A stretch of 64,000 nucleotides of DNA, taken from the NCBI GenBank assembly GCA_030447865.1, contig JAUJOD010000001.1, forward strand, positions 1 to 64,000. Direction: 5' to 3'. Each line of letters opens with the position of its first letter. Positions within the stretch are counted from its first letter, which is position 1. Shown here in pieces: positions 37,801-45,476 of the stretch. The notes under the pieces were generated by a model. The model saw only the letters and a program-made list of their open reading frames with translations, made no database searches and was not told the DNA's origin. Origin of the DNA: Nocardioidaceae bacterium. GTDB taxonomy: Bacteria > Actinomycetota > Actinomycetes > Propionibacteriales > Nocardioidaceae. Made by a program: the position numbers and the translations under genes.

Positions 37801-39718
37801 AGCTGTCCTGGAACCGTTCTCGGACGCCGTCGGGGAACCCTTCCGGCCGGCGCAGCCCGAAGTCGTAGATCCAGGCCCGGCCGGCTGGTCCGGTGAGCTC
37901 GTACGGCCGCTCGTCCACTACCTCCACGCCCATGGCGGACAGAATCGGCAGCACCTCAGACAGGCTCAACGGCGAACCCGTCCGGAACACCTTGAAGCGG
38001 GCCTCAGTGTCAGCCGCGCCGACGGGGGAGTACAGCGACAAGCCGATGGAGTCCGGCGCGACCTCCTCCATCCTGCCGACGTCGGTCGCCGCCATCCGCG
38101 GCCGGAAGTCCTCCTTGTAAGCCTCCGGGAACGCTTCGCCGTACGTCCGCGCGAGTTTGGACCCCGCCTCCTCGCCGAACTGCTCGACCAGGGCGGCGGC
38201 CAGGTCCTCGGTCCACGATCGGGTCGCGTCGGCGAGCCGCTGCTCGATATCGGCCTGGTCGAAGTCGCGCAGGGTCTGCTGGGGCGCCGCGCGAACGACG
38301 AAGTGCAGCCGGGCGAGCACCGACTCGCTTACCCGCGCGGTGTAGTCGATCGTGTCGCCGCCCAGGGTCGTCATCAGGATTGTCTGTATCCGCTCCCGGA
38401 TCTGTGTGGTGTAGCGGTCGCGCGGGAGGTAGACAAGACAGGACAGGTAGCGCCCGTAAGTGTCGCGACGGGCGAAGAAGCGCAGCTGGCGCCGCTCACG
38501 CAGGTGCAGCACCGCCTCGGCCACGGGTATCAGCTCCTCGACCGACGTCTGGAACAGCTCGTCGCGTGGATACGTCTCGAGGATGTCCATCAGCGCCTTG
38601 CCGCTGTGGCTGTTGGGCGAGAAGCCGGCTCCCTCCAGAACCTGGCTCACCTTGTCGCGCAGCACAGGGACCCGCGTGACGCTCTCGGTGTACGCCGCGG
38701 AGCTGAACAGGCCGAGGAAGCGCCGCTCCCCGACCACTTCGCCCGACTCGTCGAACGTCTTGACACCGACATAGTCGAGGTACGCCGGCCGGTGCACGGT
38801 GGAGCGCGAGTTCGCCTTGGTGATGATCAGCAAGGTCTTCTCGCGCGCTTTCGCGCGCACGGCTGGGGGCAGCTTCCCGAACGACGGCGACATGTCCTGG
38901 TCCGAGCGCAGTACACCAAGACCGGTTCCCGGAACCGCGCGCAGCACGTCGTCGCCGTCGGCGGTCTCCAGCTGGTACTCGCGGTAACCGATGAAGGTGA
39001 AGTGGTCATCGGCGAGCCATGACAACAGCGCTCGGCTCTCGTCGACCTCGTTGTCGGGCAGCGGGGGTGGGGTCTGCTCGAGGTCAGCGACGATCTGCCG
39101 CGCCTGGTCGCGCATCTTGCTCCAGTCCTCGACGGCCTCCCGCACGTCGCTGAGGCTCTGGGAGACGGCACGCGCCAGGTCAGCCACCACGTCGGGGTCG
39201 CTTTCCCTGTCGATCTCGATGTGCATCCACGACTCACGCAGCACCTTGGGCCCGTCCGCGGACTCAACGCCCTCGCCGTCGCATACCTCCTGCAGACAAC
39301 CGGCGACGTCGCGGCGTACGAGCAGTTGAGGGTGGATCACCACGTGGATCGCGCGCTCTTGCGCCGTGAGCGCCATCGTGAGCGAGTCGACGAGGAACGG
39401 CATGTCGTCGGTGACGACCTCGACAACGGTATGACCGGCGGCGGTCCACCCGTGGTCGTGCACCGACGGCGTGAACACCCGGACGGCCGCGGTGCCTTGT
39501 GGCCGGTCAGCGGCCAGCCGGTAATGGCTCATGGCTGCGCCGAACACGTCGACGGGGTTGCGCTCGATGATGTCGTCGGGCGCCACATGGCGGTAGTAGA
39601 GGTTCAGCAGGCGACTCGTCGTGTCAACATCGAGGCCGGCTCCTCCCCTGCGGGCGCCGGCCAGCGCCGCCGCCTCGTCGACAAGTTCCCGTTTGGCGTC
39701 TTCCAGCTTGGTGGGCAT
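34832..39718 (-). CDS. gdh: NAD-specific glutamate dehydrogenase, large (180-kDa) type
   Basis: 1628 residues, the length of the Streptomyces/Mycobacterium L_180 GDH class. It converts L-glutamate to 2-oxoglutarate and ammonia with NAD. The N-terminal ~700 residues are ACT-like and helical regulatory domains. The catalytic region has RGGLRWSDRREDFRTEVLG followed by VKNAVIVPVGAKGGF (substrate lysines) and the NAD fold GVGDMSGDVFGNGML. A C-terminal helical domain follows. The neighbouring pruA and tryptophan dioxygenase genes in the next 10 kb also serve amino-acid catabolism. No clear Shine-Dalgarno precedes the ATG at 39718. Confidence 0.97.
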   Translation of the reverse strand: MPTKLEDAKRELVDEAAALAGARRGGAGLDVDTTSRLLNLYYRHVAPDDIIERNPVDVFGAAMSHYRLAADRPQGTAAVRVFTPSVHDHGWTAAGHTVVEVVTDDMPFLVDSLTMALTAQERAIHVVIHPQLLVRRDVAGCLQEVCDGEGVESADGPKVLRESWMHIEIDRESDPDVVADLARAVSQSLSDVREAVEDWSKMRDQARQIVADLEQTPPPLPDNEVDESRALLSWLADDHFTFIGYREYQLETADGDDVLRAVPGTGLGVLRSDQDMSPSFGKLPPAVRAKAREKTLLIITKANSRSTVHRPAYLDYVGVKTFDESGEVVGERRFLGLFSSAAYTESVTRVPVLRDKVSQVLEGAGFSPNSHSGKALMDILETYPRDELFQTSVEELIPVAEAVLHLRERRQLRFFARRDTYGRYLSCLVYLPRDRYTTQIRERIQTILMTTLGGDTIDYTARVSESVLARLHFVVRAAPQQTLRDFDQADIEQRLADATRSWTEDLAAALVEQFGEEAGSKLARTYGEAFPEAYKEDFRPRMAATDVGRMEEVAPDSIGLSLYSPVGAADTEARFKVFRTGSPLSLSEVLPILSAMGVEVVDERPYELTGPAGRAWIYDFGLRRPEGFPDGVRERFQDSFMAVWRGLAESDGFSALVLSGCLPWRHVSILRAYAKYFRQGGSPFSQEYIESSLLANVPIAQLLVLLFEVRFDPDLDLALDLAEADAGDLAARQQRADDIEASIRTALDQVASLDQDRILRSYLAGIKATLRTNFYQVDDAGDPKPSIALKLDPARVPDLPEPRPAFEVFVYSPRVEGVHLRFGPVARGGLRWSDRREDFRTEVLGLVKAQMVKNAVIVPVGAKGGFYCKRLPSPAAGRDAWLTEGIACYRTFIRGLLDITDNLAGGENVPPPRVVRHDGDDSYLVVAADKGTATFSDIANSVAKDYGYWLGDAFASGGSVGYDHKAMGITARGAWESVRRHFRERGIDTQSEDFTCVGVGDMSGDVFGNGMLLSEHIRLVAAFDHRDIFLDPQPVAETSYAERRRLFELPRSSWADYDRTLISAGGGVFSRGLKAIPISPEVASALGLDTNPGRLTPAELMRAILTAPVDLFWNGGIGTYVKASTETNAEVGDRSNDAVRVNGAELRCKAVGEGGNLGLTQRGRIEYVLAGGRICTDFIDNSAGVDTSDHEVNIKILLDRVVNSGDMTAKQRNELLVSMTDEVASLVLTDNREQNLALASAQRVGLGLTHVHADWVRRLEKRGLLDRELEFLPSAKEFEDRQAAGVPLTAPELAVLLAYTKIVLAAELLTGDLHDDPFLRGKLHGYFPTQMRQRYQDRMEAHPLRREIVVTQVVNDLVNFAGITFFHRLSQETGATADELARAHLVGRDIFAADRLLASINDLDNQVEASVQTGMRLAVRTLIERASRWIVNNRRSPLDSQATVAYFSADIQRLVEALPEVLTGAEAENFAYRRDALTKNSVPAELASTVAALPPAYAALEVVEVAKRDGRDPLEAACVHFAVGERLGLSALLAKIVALPRDDRWQTMARASLRDDLYAVHAALTAQILAGADPSLSADEQVAAWERADDAQVGRATATLSDITSDETNDLARMSVGLRVVRTLLATP

Positions 39719-39751
39719 GAGGAGCTTGGACCTGTTCTACAAACTGCCGGC

Positions 39752-39791
39752 CGCGACGCGTTGACGTCGCGATCACCCAGCGGGTGGGTGA
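39752..39791. terminator. Two adjacent hairpins between uma2-like gene and gdh
   Basis: CGCGACG-CGTTGA-CGTCGCG (about 39752-39771) and TCACCCA-GCGGG-TGGGTGA (39773-39791) are perfect 7-bp-arm inverted repeats. They lie between two minus-strand genes, where they could end transcription of the upstream Uma2 gene or structure the gdh leader. There is no T tract. Confidence 0.45.
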
Positions 39792-39843
39792 CACCTTCGA
39801 CCTTAGACCTGTGCAGTCAGCTGCACACCTCGTGGATGGGCGA

Positions 39844-40401
39844 TCAGGGCTTCAGCTGGTCGATGGCCAGCTCAACCCTGAACGGCTCCATGATTAGCGC
39901 GGTCTGCCCCTCGCTCCAGGTGCCGAGTTCGGTGTAGACGCTGGCGCTCTCCTCGAGGGTGTACACCGTCAGGCTGATCACTCCCTCCGTCTCCACGCGC
40001 CAGTACGCCGGGATGCCTGCGTCTGCGTACTTCGCGGGCTTGGTGATCCGGTCAGTGGTCCGTGAGCCAGGCGACACGATCTCAATCACCAGGGCTACGT
40101 CGCGGGGAGCCGTGAGCACGGCATCGTGCTTGGCCGTCTGCGCACTGATGACGACGAGGTCGGGAATGAGGTAACTCGGGTCGAGGTCGAGGTTCTGCGG
40201 CCCGATCACTCGCCAGGACGCCCCCAGGGACGCGCGCAATGCGGCGCGCAAGTTGTCTGAGATCACCTCGTGTCGGCGCCCCGGCCCGGGAGTCATCATC
40301 AGGCTGCCGTCCAGGATCTCAAAGCGCCAGGGACTCTCAGGGATCGCCTCAAGGTCGGCGAACGTCCACGGCGCAAAGGGCTCGTGCACGAGATTGACCA
40401 C
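39844..40401 (-). CDS. Uma2 family (DUF820) putative endonuclease
   Basis: 185 residues from a GTG at 40401 with GGGAG upstream. The PD-(D/E)xK-like Uma2 fold is evident: FEILDGSLMMTPGPGRRHE, IPDLVVIS (active-site Asp), ALVIEIVSPGSRTTDR (Glu-x-Ser motif) and KPAKYADAGIPAYWRVE. Uma2 proteins are abundant in cyanobacteria and actinobacteria. Nuclease activity is predicted but rarely tested. The upstream codons to 40569 are not family-like. It is a single gene. Confidence 0.88.
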   Translation of the reverse strand: MVNLVHEPFAPWTFADLEAIPESPWRFEILDGSLMMTPGPGRRHEVISDNLRAALRASLGASWRVIGPQNLDLDPSYLIPDLVVISAQTAKHDAVLTAPRDVALVIEIVSPGSRTTDRITKPAKYADAGIPAYWRVETEGVISLTVYTLEESASVYTELGTWSEGQTALIMEPFRVELAIDQLKP

Positions 40402-40587
40402 GCAGCTCCCTTCGGCCACCCGTTCAGTTTGGCACGGAGTCCCGCCCGGGCGATGGCTCGGCGGACACCTGACAACGCCATCTACTGAGGATCCGACTCT
40501 TCCACGTGGTGCGGCGAGGGAGAGTGTGAACCTGTGGATGAACCACGGTCGCGGTGCAGTTGAGGACAACAGCTCCTCCCCCTCGAC

Positions 40588-40695
40588 TTGTCAGTCTGTA
40601 GTCGACCTATAGGTCGACTACGTTCTGACAGCTCCCGAGCCTCCGAGACTTGTCAGGGTCCACGGCCCCAATGCAGGCGTGAGTCGTCCTGACAA
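40588..40695 (-). repeat. Two copies of the 44-nt TTGTCAG palindromic element behind the dioxygenase gene
   Basis: Unit 1 at 40588-40631 (44 nt) contains a perfect central palindrome, GTAGTCGACC-TATA-GGTCGACTAC, between TTGTCAG and CTGACAG. Unit 2 at 40650-40695 (46 nt) keeps the ends TTGTCAG...CTGACAA but has a diverged interior. The spacer between them is 18 nt, as in the 23.7-kb array. Unit 2 ends 11 nt from the tryptophan dioxygenase stop codon. Confidence 0.9.
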
Positions 40696-40706
40696 CTTCG
40701 GGGGGC

Positions 40707-41546
40707 TTAGAGGTCGGAGCGCAGGTCCCACAGCTGGGGGTAGTACCGCAGCGGCACGCGGCTGCGCAGGTAGGCAGCCCCCGCCGAGCCGCCGGTGCCC
40801 GTCTTCGTGCCGATGACGCGCTCCACCATCGTGACGTGCCGGGAACGCCAGGCGATCGCCAGCTCGTCGTGTTGGATCAACGACTCGGCTAGTTCCCAAA
40901 CGTCGAAGTACTTGTCCCGGTTGCTCGCTATGGCGTGTAACGAGGTGCTCACCTCGGCGTCGGACGCCACGGCCAAGCCGCGCCCCTCGAGCAAAGCAAG
41001 GAACCCATCCCACAACGTCGGCTCGTCGATTTTGCGCTGCAAGCTTGCCGTCTCGGCGTCGGTCAGGCCCTTGAACCGGCGTACGAACGAAGGGTCCTTG
41101 GCGCCGGAGAGGAACTCCAGCTCGCGAAACTGCACCGACTGGAAACCGCTCGCCGGAGCGAGGTGCTTGCGGAACGCCAGGAAGTCCTGCGGCGTCATCG
41201 TCTCGAGCACCTCGATCTGCTCGACCAGGACCCGCTCGATCACATGGACGCGACGCAGCAGGTGCTTCGCCAACCACACAGCGTCAGAGAACATCGCGTC
41301 GCGCGCGGTCTCGCACTCGAACAGCAGCTGCTTGAACCACAGCTCGTAGACCTGGTGGACGGTGATGAACAGCAGCTCGTCGTGGGCGGGCGGGTTCGAC
41401 TCCAGCCGCTGCGACGACAACAACCGCTCGAGCTGCAGGTAGCCGCCGTAGGTGAGCTTGCCTCCCGACTCGCCGAAGTTGATGTCGACGCCGGACCAGT
41501 CACCCACCGTCGGGTCGGTCAGACCTGACCGCTCGTCGGTACTCAC
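40707..41546 (-). CDS. kynA: Tryptophan 2,3-dioxygenase
   Basis: 279 residues, full length. This heme enzyme opens the indole ring of L-tryptophan to N-formylkynurenine. The substrate-site His64 is in FITVHQVYELWFKQ. The proximal heme ligand His237 is in SRHVTMVERVIGTKTGTGGS, whose GTGGS loop closes over the substrate. No kynurenine formamidase or kynureninase gene is adjacent, so the pathway is completed elsewhere or the gene acts alone. It is followed by two palindromic elements. Confidence 0.97.
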   Translation of the reverse strand: MSTDERSGLTDPTVGDWSGVDINFGESGGKLTYGGYLQLERLLSSQRLESNPPAHDELLFITVHQVYELWFKQLLFECETARDAMFSDAVWLAKHLLRRVHVIERVLVEQIEVLETMTPQDFLAFRKHLAPASGFQSVQFRELEFLSGAKDPSFVRRFKGLTDAETASLQRKIDEPTLWDGFLALLEGRGLAVASDAEVSTSLHAIASNRDKYFDVWELAESLIQHDELAIAWRSRHVTMVERVIGTKTGTGGSAGAAYLRSRVPLRYYPQLWDLRSDL

Positions 41547-41578
41547 CTTGTCAGGCTAGCGGTGGCACAATCCTCGCC

Positions 41579-42079
41579 ATGGATGTGCGCGCCGAGATCA
41601 ACTACCCGACGACGACGCCGGAACAGGTTTACACCTTGGTGACCGACCAGATGTTTCGCAGTGCGGTGTGTGAGGCGACAGGCGCCCTGACCTACGACGT
41701 CGATGTCGACAAGCGACCCGACGACACCGCTTCGGTGACGGTTCGCCGCACGATGCCGGCCGAAGTGCCCGACTTCGTCAAGAAGTTCGTCGGCGAGACC
41801 GTCGACGTCGTACAGACCGAGGAGTGGGGTGCCCCTGACCACCTTGGTCAGCGCCAAGCCGACCTGGCCGTGCAGATCAAGGGGCAGCCGGTGAAGATGG
41901 CGGGCACGCTGCACACGCAGGTGGTGGGCGAGGGCACGCGGACGTCGATCCGGGGCAATCTGACGGTGTCGATGCCGTTCGTCGGCAAGAAGATCGAGCC
42001 CGAGATCGCCAAGGGGATCTTGGCTGCAGTAGCAACGGAGCAACGCACCGCTGACAGGTGGCTGGGCGAGCCTGCCTAG
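41579..42079 (+). CDS. DUF2505 domain protein
   Basis: 166 residues, SRPBCC/START-like hydrophobic-pocket fold as in DUF2505. The start MDVRAEINYPTTTPEQVYTLV and the strand pattern SVTVRRTMPAEVPDFVKKF...ETVDVVQTEEW are typical of the actinobacterial family. It has no signal peptide. It is transcribed divergently from the tryptophan dioxygenase, with only 32 bp between the starts. The ligand and role are unknown. Confidence 0.88.
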   Translation: MDVRAEINYPTTTPEQVYTLVTDQMFRSAVCEATGALTYDVDVDKRPDDTASVTVRRTMPAEVPDFVKKFVGETVDVVQTEEWGAPDHLGQRQADLAVQIKGQPVKMAGTLHTQVVGEGTRTSIRGNLTVSMPFVGKKIEPEIAKGILAAVATEQRTADRWLGEPA

Positions 42080-42111
42080 AACTGTCGGACGGGTCTGGCA
42101 CGATGCGGAGC

Positions 42112-42306
42112 ATGAACGACCGAGCCGAGATCTTGATGCTCAGCGGCCTAACCCGCGAGTGCCCCGACTGCCGCGGTGAGCGCATCTTCGTGCCCGTCGA
42201 CGAGTGCGACGGCGAGGGGTGTGAGTTCTGCTGTACGTCGTGTGGCGCCGCAGTCATGATCGACCCGGTCTGCGACTACGCCGTGCTCAGCGCCCGCGTC
42301 GCTTGA
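42112..42306 (+). CDS. Small zinc-ribbon-like protein
   Basis: 64 residues from the ATG at 42112 (GGAG upstream; a second ATG at 42103 is possible). Cys pairs ECPDCRG and CEFCCTSCGA suggest a single zinc ribbon, with a loop rich in Asp/Glu between them. It follows the DUF2505 gene by 32 bp and is probably co-transcribed. No partner domain is seen. Confidence 0.7.
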   Translation: MNDRAEILMLSGLTRECPDCRGERIFVPVDECDGEGCEFCCTSCGAAVMIDPVCDYAVLSARVA

Positions 42307-42377
42307 CGGCAAACCCTTCCCAACGTCCCGGTCGGCCGGGCGTTCGCCGCCCTGATCCGCCATGACAGCGGGCCAGG

Positions 42378-42998
42378 TCACCGGGCGGTGCCTATCAGAT
42401 GCGGTGCCACCACAGCGGGAGCGAGCCGGACAGTGGTGTCGCGCAGCTGCGTGGTGTCGAAACCGGCGGTGAGCAGGATCTGGCGCGTGTCTCGGGTGAG
42501 GTGACAACCGGCGGCGAGGCGTGACCACAGCGGGTCAAGCCGATCCTGCCAGGGCCGCAGCCAGCTGTCCGGCGAGGCGTGCACGTGTTCGAGGACGTGT
42601 AGCGTGCCTCCCGGGCGCAGCACCCGGCGTAACTCGGCAGCTGCCATCGCTGGGTCTGACACCGAGCAAAGCACCAACGCCACGAGTGCCGCATCGACGG
42701 AGGAACTCCGAAGAGGTAGTTCTTCGGCTGTTGCCCCGACGAGCCAGGTTGGCGCCGGCGCCCGGCTAATGCGTCGCGCGGAGCGCGCGCGCATCGACGG
42801 TTCTGGTTCGACCGCGACGACTTCGGTGACGCCGGTCGGCAGATGCGCCAGGTCGTGCCCCGGGCCCAGCCCGACCACAAGCAGCCTGCCCCGCGCATCA
42901 GCGAGAGCTTCGGCTCGGCGACGGCCGTAGCCGGTCCGCTCGCCGATGGCCGCCACTCCGGTGAAGACGGCGGCGAAGATGGGGTGGGTATCCCGCAT
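42378..42998 (-). CDS. Class I SAM-dependent methyltransferase
   Basis: 206 residues from the ATG at 42998 (MRDTHPIFAAVFTGVAAIGE). It has the Rossmann-like SAM-binding set: motif I LVVGLGPGHD, motif II acidic VVAVEPEPSM, and VDAALVALVLCSVSDP followed by LRRVLRPGGTLHVLEHVHA (post-motif region). It belongs to the UbiE/methyltransferase-11 group. The acceptor molecule cannot be told from sequence. It is convergent with the zinc-ribbon gene and divergent from the VapBC pair. Confidence 0.88.
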   Translation of the reverse strand: MRDTHPIFAAVFTGVAAIGERTGYGRRRAEALADARGRLLVVGLGPGHDLAHLPTGVTEVVAVEPEPSMRARSARRISRAPAPTWLVGATAEELPLRSSSVDAALVALVLCSVSDPAMAAAELRRVLRPGGTLHVLEHVHASPDSWLRPWQDRLDPLWSRLAAGCHLTRDTRQILLTAGFDTTQLRDTTVRLAPAVVAPHLIGTAR

Positions 42999-43093
42999 GC
43001 GATGGACCCTACGGCCACCGCCCGGCTCGGGCGATCCACCTCGGGCCAAGGACTTGCCGCTCTTGGCTCCCAGGCGGTCTGCCGCGTCCCGAG

Positions 43094-43130
43094 TACACGT
43101 GTGATACACGTCAGGTGTACGTTAGGTGTA
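43094..43130 (+). promoter_or_regulatory. Probable VapBC operator
   Basis: The stretch before vapB contains TACAC-GTCAG-GTGTA (43105-43119), an inverted repeat with a 5-nt spacer. It is flanked by TACACGTGT (43094-43102) and a further GTGTA reaching the start codon: four TACAC/GTGTA half-sites in 37 bp. This fits autoregulation by a ribbon-helix-helix VapB-VapC complex. The last half-site overlaps the vapB ATG. Confidence 0.6.
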
Positions 43131-43342
43131 TGGCGAGGATCCGCACCAACATCGAGGTCGAGGACACATACGTACGGGCGATCATGGACCGCTACGGGCT
43201 CCGGACCAAGACCGAAGCCGTCGAACTCGCACTCCGACACCTGGCGGGCCAACCCTTGACGCGTGAGGAGGCGCTGGCGATGCGGGGAGCGCGCGCCATG
43301 GATAGCCCCCCGACGGACATCGGCCCCCGCGGCGCCACGTGA
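43130..43342 (+). CDS. vapB: Type II antitoxin VapB
   Basis: 70 residues from the ATG at 43130. The N-terminal segment RIRTNIEVEDTYVRAIMDRYGLRTKTEAVELALRHL is the VapB/DUF2191 ribbon-helix-helix type, followed by a Pro/Arg-rich toxin-binding tail. Its TGA overlaps the GTG start of vapC. The half-site cluster before it suggests autorepression. Confidence 0.9.
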   Translation: MARIRTNIEVEDTYVRAIMDRYGLRTKTEAVELALRHLAGQPLTREEALAMRGARAMDSPPTDIGPRGAT

Positions 43343-43749
43343 TTCTGGCCGACACCTCTGCCTGGGTGGAATACGACAGAGCCACCGGCAGTGCGGTAGA
43401 TCTACGCCTGACCGAGCTGATCGCGGCGGACGGGCCGCTGGCCGTCACGGAGCCCGTCGTGATGGAGGTCCTGGCCGGCGCACAAAGCAATCAGCGCGCC
43501 GACGATCTGCGGCGCCTGCTGCTTCGCTTTCGGTTGCTCGGCTTCGACGCCAGCACCGATTTCGACGCCGCCGCATTGATCTATCGTCGCTGCCGCAGCT
43601 GCGGAATCACGCCGCGAGGGATGATCGACTGCATGATCGCAGGCGTGGCCCGGCGTCGCGGAGCTTCCCTGCTTGCCCAGGACGCCGACCTTGCTCGCGT
43701 CGCACAGGTGGTCGGAATCGACCTTGACGAGGCGTCGCTTCGCGCCTGA
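43339..43749 (+). CDS. vapC: PIN-domain toxin VapC
   Basis: 136 residues starting with GTG at 43339. The PIN ribonuclease signature is complete: Asp5 (LADTSAWVEYD), EPVVMEVLAG (Glu), RGMIDCMIAGVA (Asp) and LLAQDADLARVA (Asp). The four acidic residues bind Mg/Mn for RNA cleavage. It is coupled to vapB. It is a different VapC subgroup from the one at 22307. Confidence 0.92.
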   Translation: MILADTSAWVEYDRATGSAVDLRLTELIAADGPLAVTEPVVMEVLAGAQSNQRADDLRRLLLRFRLLGFDASTDFDAAALIYRRCRSCGITPRGMIDCMIAGVARRRGASLLAQDADLARVAQVVGIDLDEASLRA

Positions 43750-43809
43750 CCGGGGCAGGTAAATCGGAACGCGGCCGCGCACTGCCAGCTGACAGTGCAA
43801 ACCGCCGGC

Positions 43810-45438
43810 TTAGCCCATGTGCGGGTAGTGGTACGACGTCGGCGGTGCGAAGGTCTCCTTGATCGAGCGCGGTGAGGTCCACCGCAGCAGGTTCAGCACT
43901 GAGCCCGCCTTGTCGTTCGTGCCCGACGCGCGGGCGCCGCCGAACGGCTGCTGACCGACCACCGCGCCGGTTGGCTTGTCGTTGACATAGAAGTTTCCGG
44001 CGGCGAACCGGAGCCGCTCCATCGCCCAGCCGATCGCTCGGCGGTCCTGGGCGATGATCGACCCGGTGAGCGCATAGGTGGCGATCGACTCCATCTGGTG
44101 TACGGCGTCCTCGAAGTTCTCGTCGTCGTACACCAGCACCGACAGGATCGGTCCGAAGTACTCGTTCGCGAAGATCTCGTCTGTCGGGTCGTCGGCAACG
44201 ATGATCGTCGGACGGACGAACCAGCCGACCGAGTCGTCCACCCGCCCGCCGGCTATGACGTCGAGGCTGTCGGAGTCTTGTGCGCGTTGGATGGCGGTGC
44301 GGTGCTTCTCGAACGCCCGGGCGTCGATGACCGCGCCCATGAAGTTCGAGAAGTCGCTGACGTCGCCCACGGCGATCGACTCGGTCTCGTCGATCAGGTC
44401 GTCGCGCATCCGGTTCCACACCGACCGGGGGACGTAGGCGCGGGACGCGGCCGAGCACTTCTGCCCCTGGTACTCGAACGCGCCGCGGATGAGCGCCGTA
44501 CGCAGCACGTCGGGGTCGGCCGAGGGATGGGCGACGACGAAGTCCTTGCCGCCGGTCTCGCCGACGACGCGCGGATATGACCGGTACGTCGAGATGTTCT
44601 CGCCCACGGTCCGCCACAGGTGTTGGAAGGTCGCCGTCGAGCCGGTGAAGTGGATGCCGCCGAGATTGGGGTGTGTCAGCGCGACGTCGGACACGGCCAG
44701 CCCGTCGCCGGGGAGCATGTTGATGACCCCGGGAGGCATGCCGGCCTCCTCCAGCAGCCGCATGGTGAGGTGCGCGGCGAACTGCTGGGTGATCGACGGC
44801 TTCCACAGCACGGTGTTGCCCATCAGTGCAGGTGCCGTGGGGAGGTTGGCGGCGATCGCGGTGAAGTTGAACGGCGTGATGGCGTAGACGAACCCCTCGA
44901 GCGGGCGGTGGTCGGTGCGGTTCCACACGCCCTTGGAGTTCGCCATCGGCTGCTGGCTGAGGATCTGGGCGCCGTAGTGGACGTTGAAGCGCCAGAAGTC
45001 GATCAGCTCGCAGGCGGCGTCGATCTCGGCCTGCCACGACGTCTTCGACTGCCCCAGCATGGTGGCGGCGTTGAGGGTCTGCCGCCACGGACCGGCTGCC
45101 AGCTCGGCGGCTTTGAGCAGGATCGACGCGCGGTCCTCGAACGGCATCGCGCGCCATGCCGGTGCCGCCTCAGCCGCCGCCTTGACGGCGTCCTCGGCAT
45201 CTTTGCGATCGGCACCCCGGGTGACGCCCAGCACCTGCTGGTGGTTGTGCGGCTGGACGACGGTGAACTCCTCGCCGTTGCCCCACCGCTGCTCACCGCC
45301 GATGGTCGCCGTGAGATCAGTCTCTGCCTTCTGCAGCTCGACGAGCTTCTGCTCCAGCGCAGCGCGCTCGGGGCTGCCGGGGGCGTAGTCGAGGTTCGGC
45401 TCGTTGACCGGTGCGGGAACGGCGGCGTAGGCGTCCAT
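43810..45438 (-). CDS. pruA: L-glutamate gamma-semialdehyde dehydrogenase (1-pyrroline-5-carboxylate dehydrogenase)
   Basis: 542 residues, the monofunctional P5CDH length. It oxidises glutamate-5-semialdehyde to glutamate with NAD, the second step of proline catabolism. The catalytic Cys lies in FEYQGQKCSAASR and the general-base Glu in VVGETGGKDFVV. ITPFNFTAI and NEYFGPILSV match the P5CDH subfamily. Its product feeds glutamate dehydrogenase, also in this window. No proline dehydrogenase gene is adjacent. Confidence 0.96.
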   Translation of the reverse strand: MDAYAAVPAPVNEPNLDYAPGSPERAALEQKLVELQKAETDLTATIGGEQRWGNGEEFTVVQPHNHQQVLGVTRGADRKDAEDAVKAAAEAAPAWRAMPFEDRASILLKAAELAAGPWRQTLNAATMLGQSKTSWQAEIDAACELIDFWRFNVHYGAQILSQQPMANSKGVWNRTDHRPLEGFVYAITPFNFTAIAANLPTAPALMGNTVLWKPSITQQFAAHLTMRLLEEAGMPPGVINMLPGDGLAVSDVALTHPNLGGIHFTGSTATFQHLWRTVGENISTYRSYPRVVGETGGKDFVVAHPSADPDVLRTALIRGAFEYQGQKCSAASRAYVPRSVWNRMRDDLIDETESIAVGDVSDFSNFMGAVIDARAFEKHRTAIQRAQDSDSLDVIAGGRVDDSVGWFVRPTIIVADDPTDEIFANEYFGPILSVLVYDDENFEDAVHQMESIATYALTGSIIAQDRRAIGWAMERLRFAAGNFYVNDKPTGAVVGQQPFGGARASGTNDKAGSVLNLLRWTSPRSIKETFAPPTSYHYPHMG

Positions 45439-45476
45439 GAGGGAATCCTGCCACGGCCTCTCCCCCTCCCCAACCG

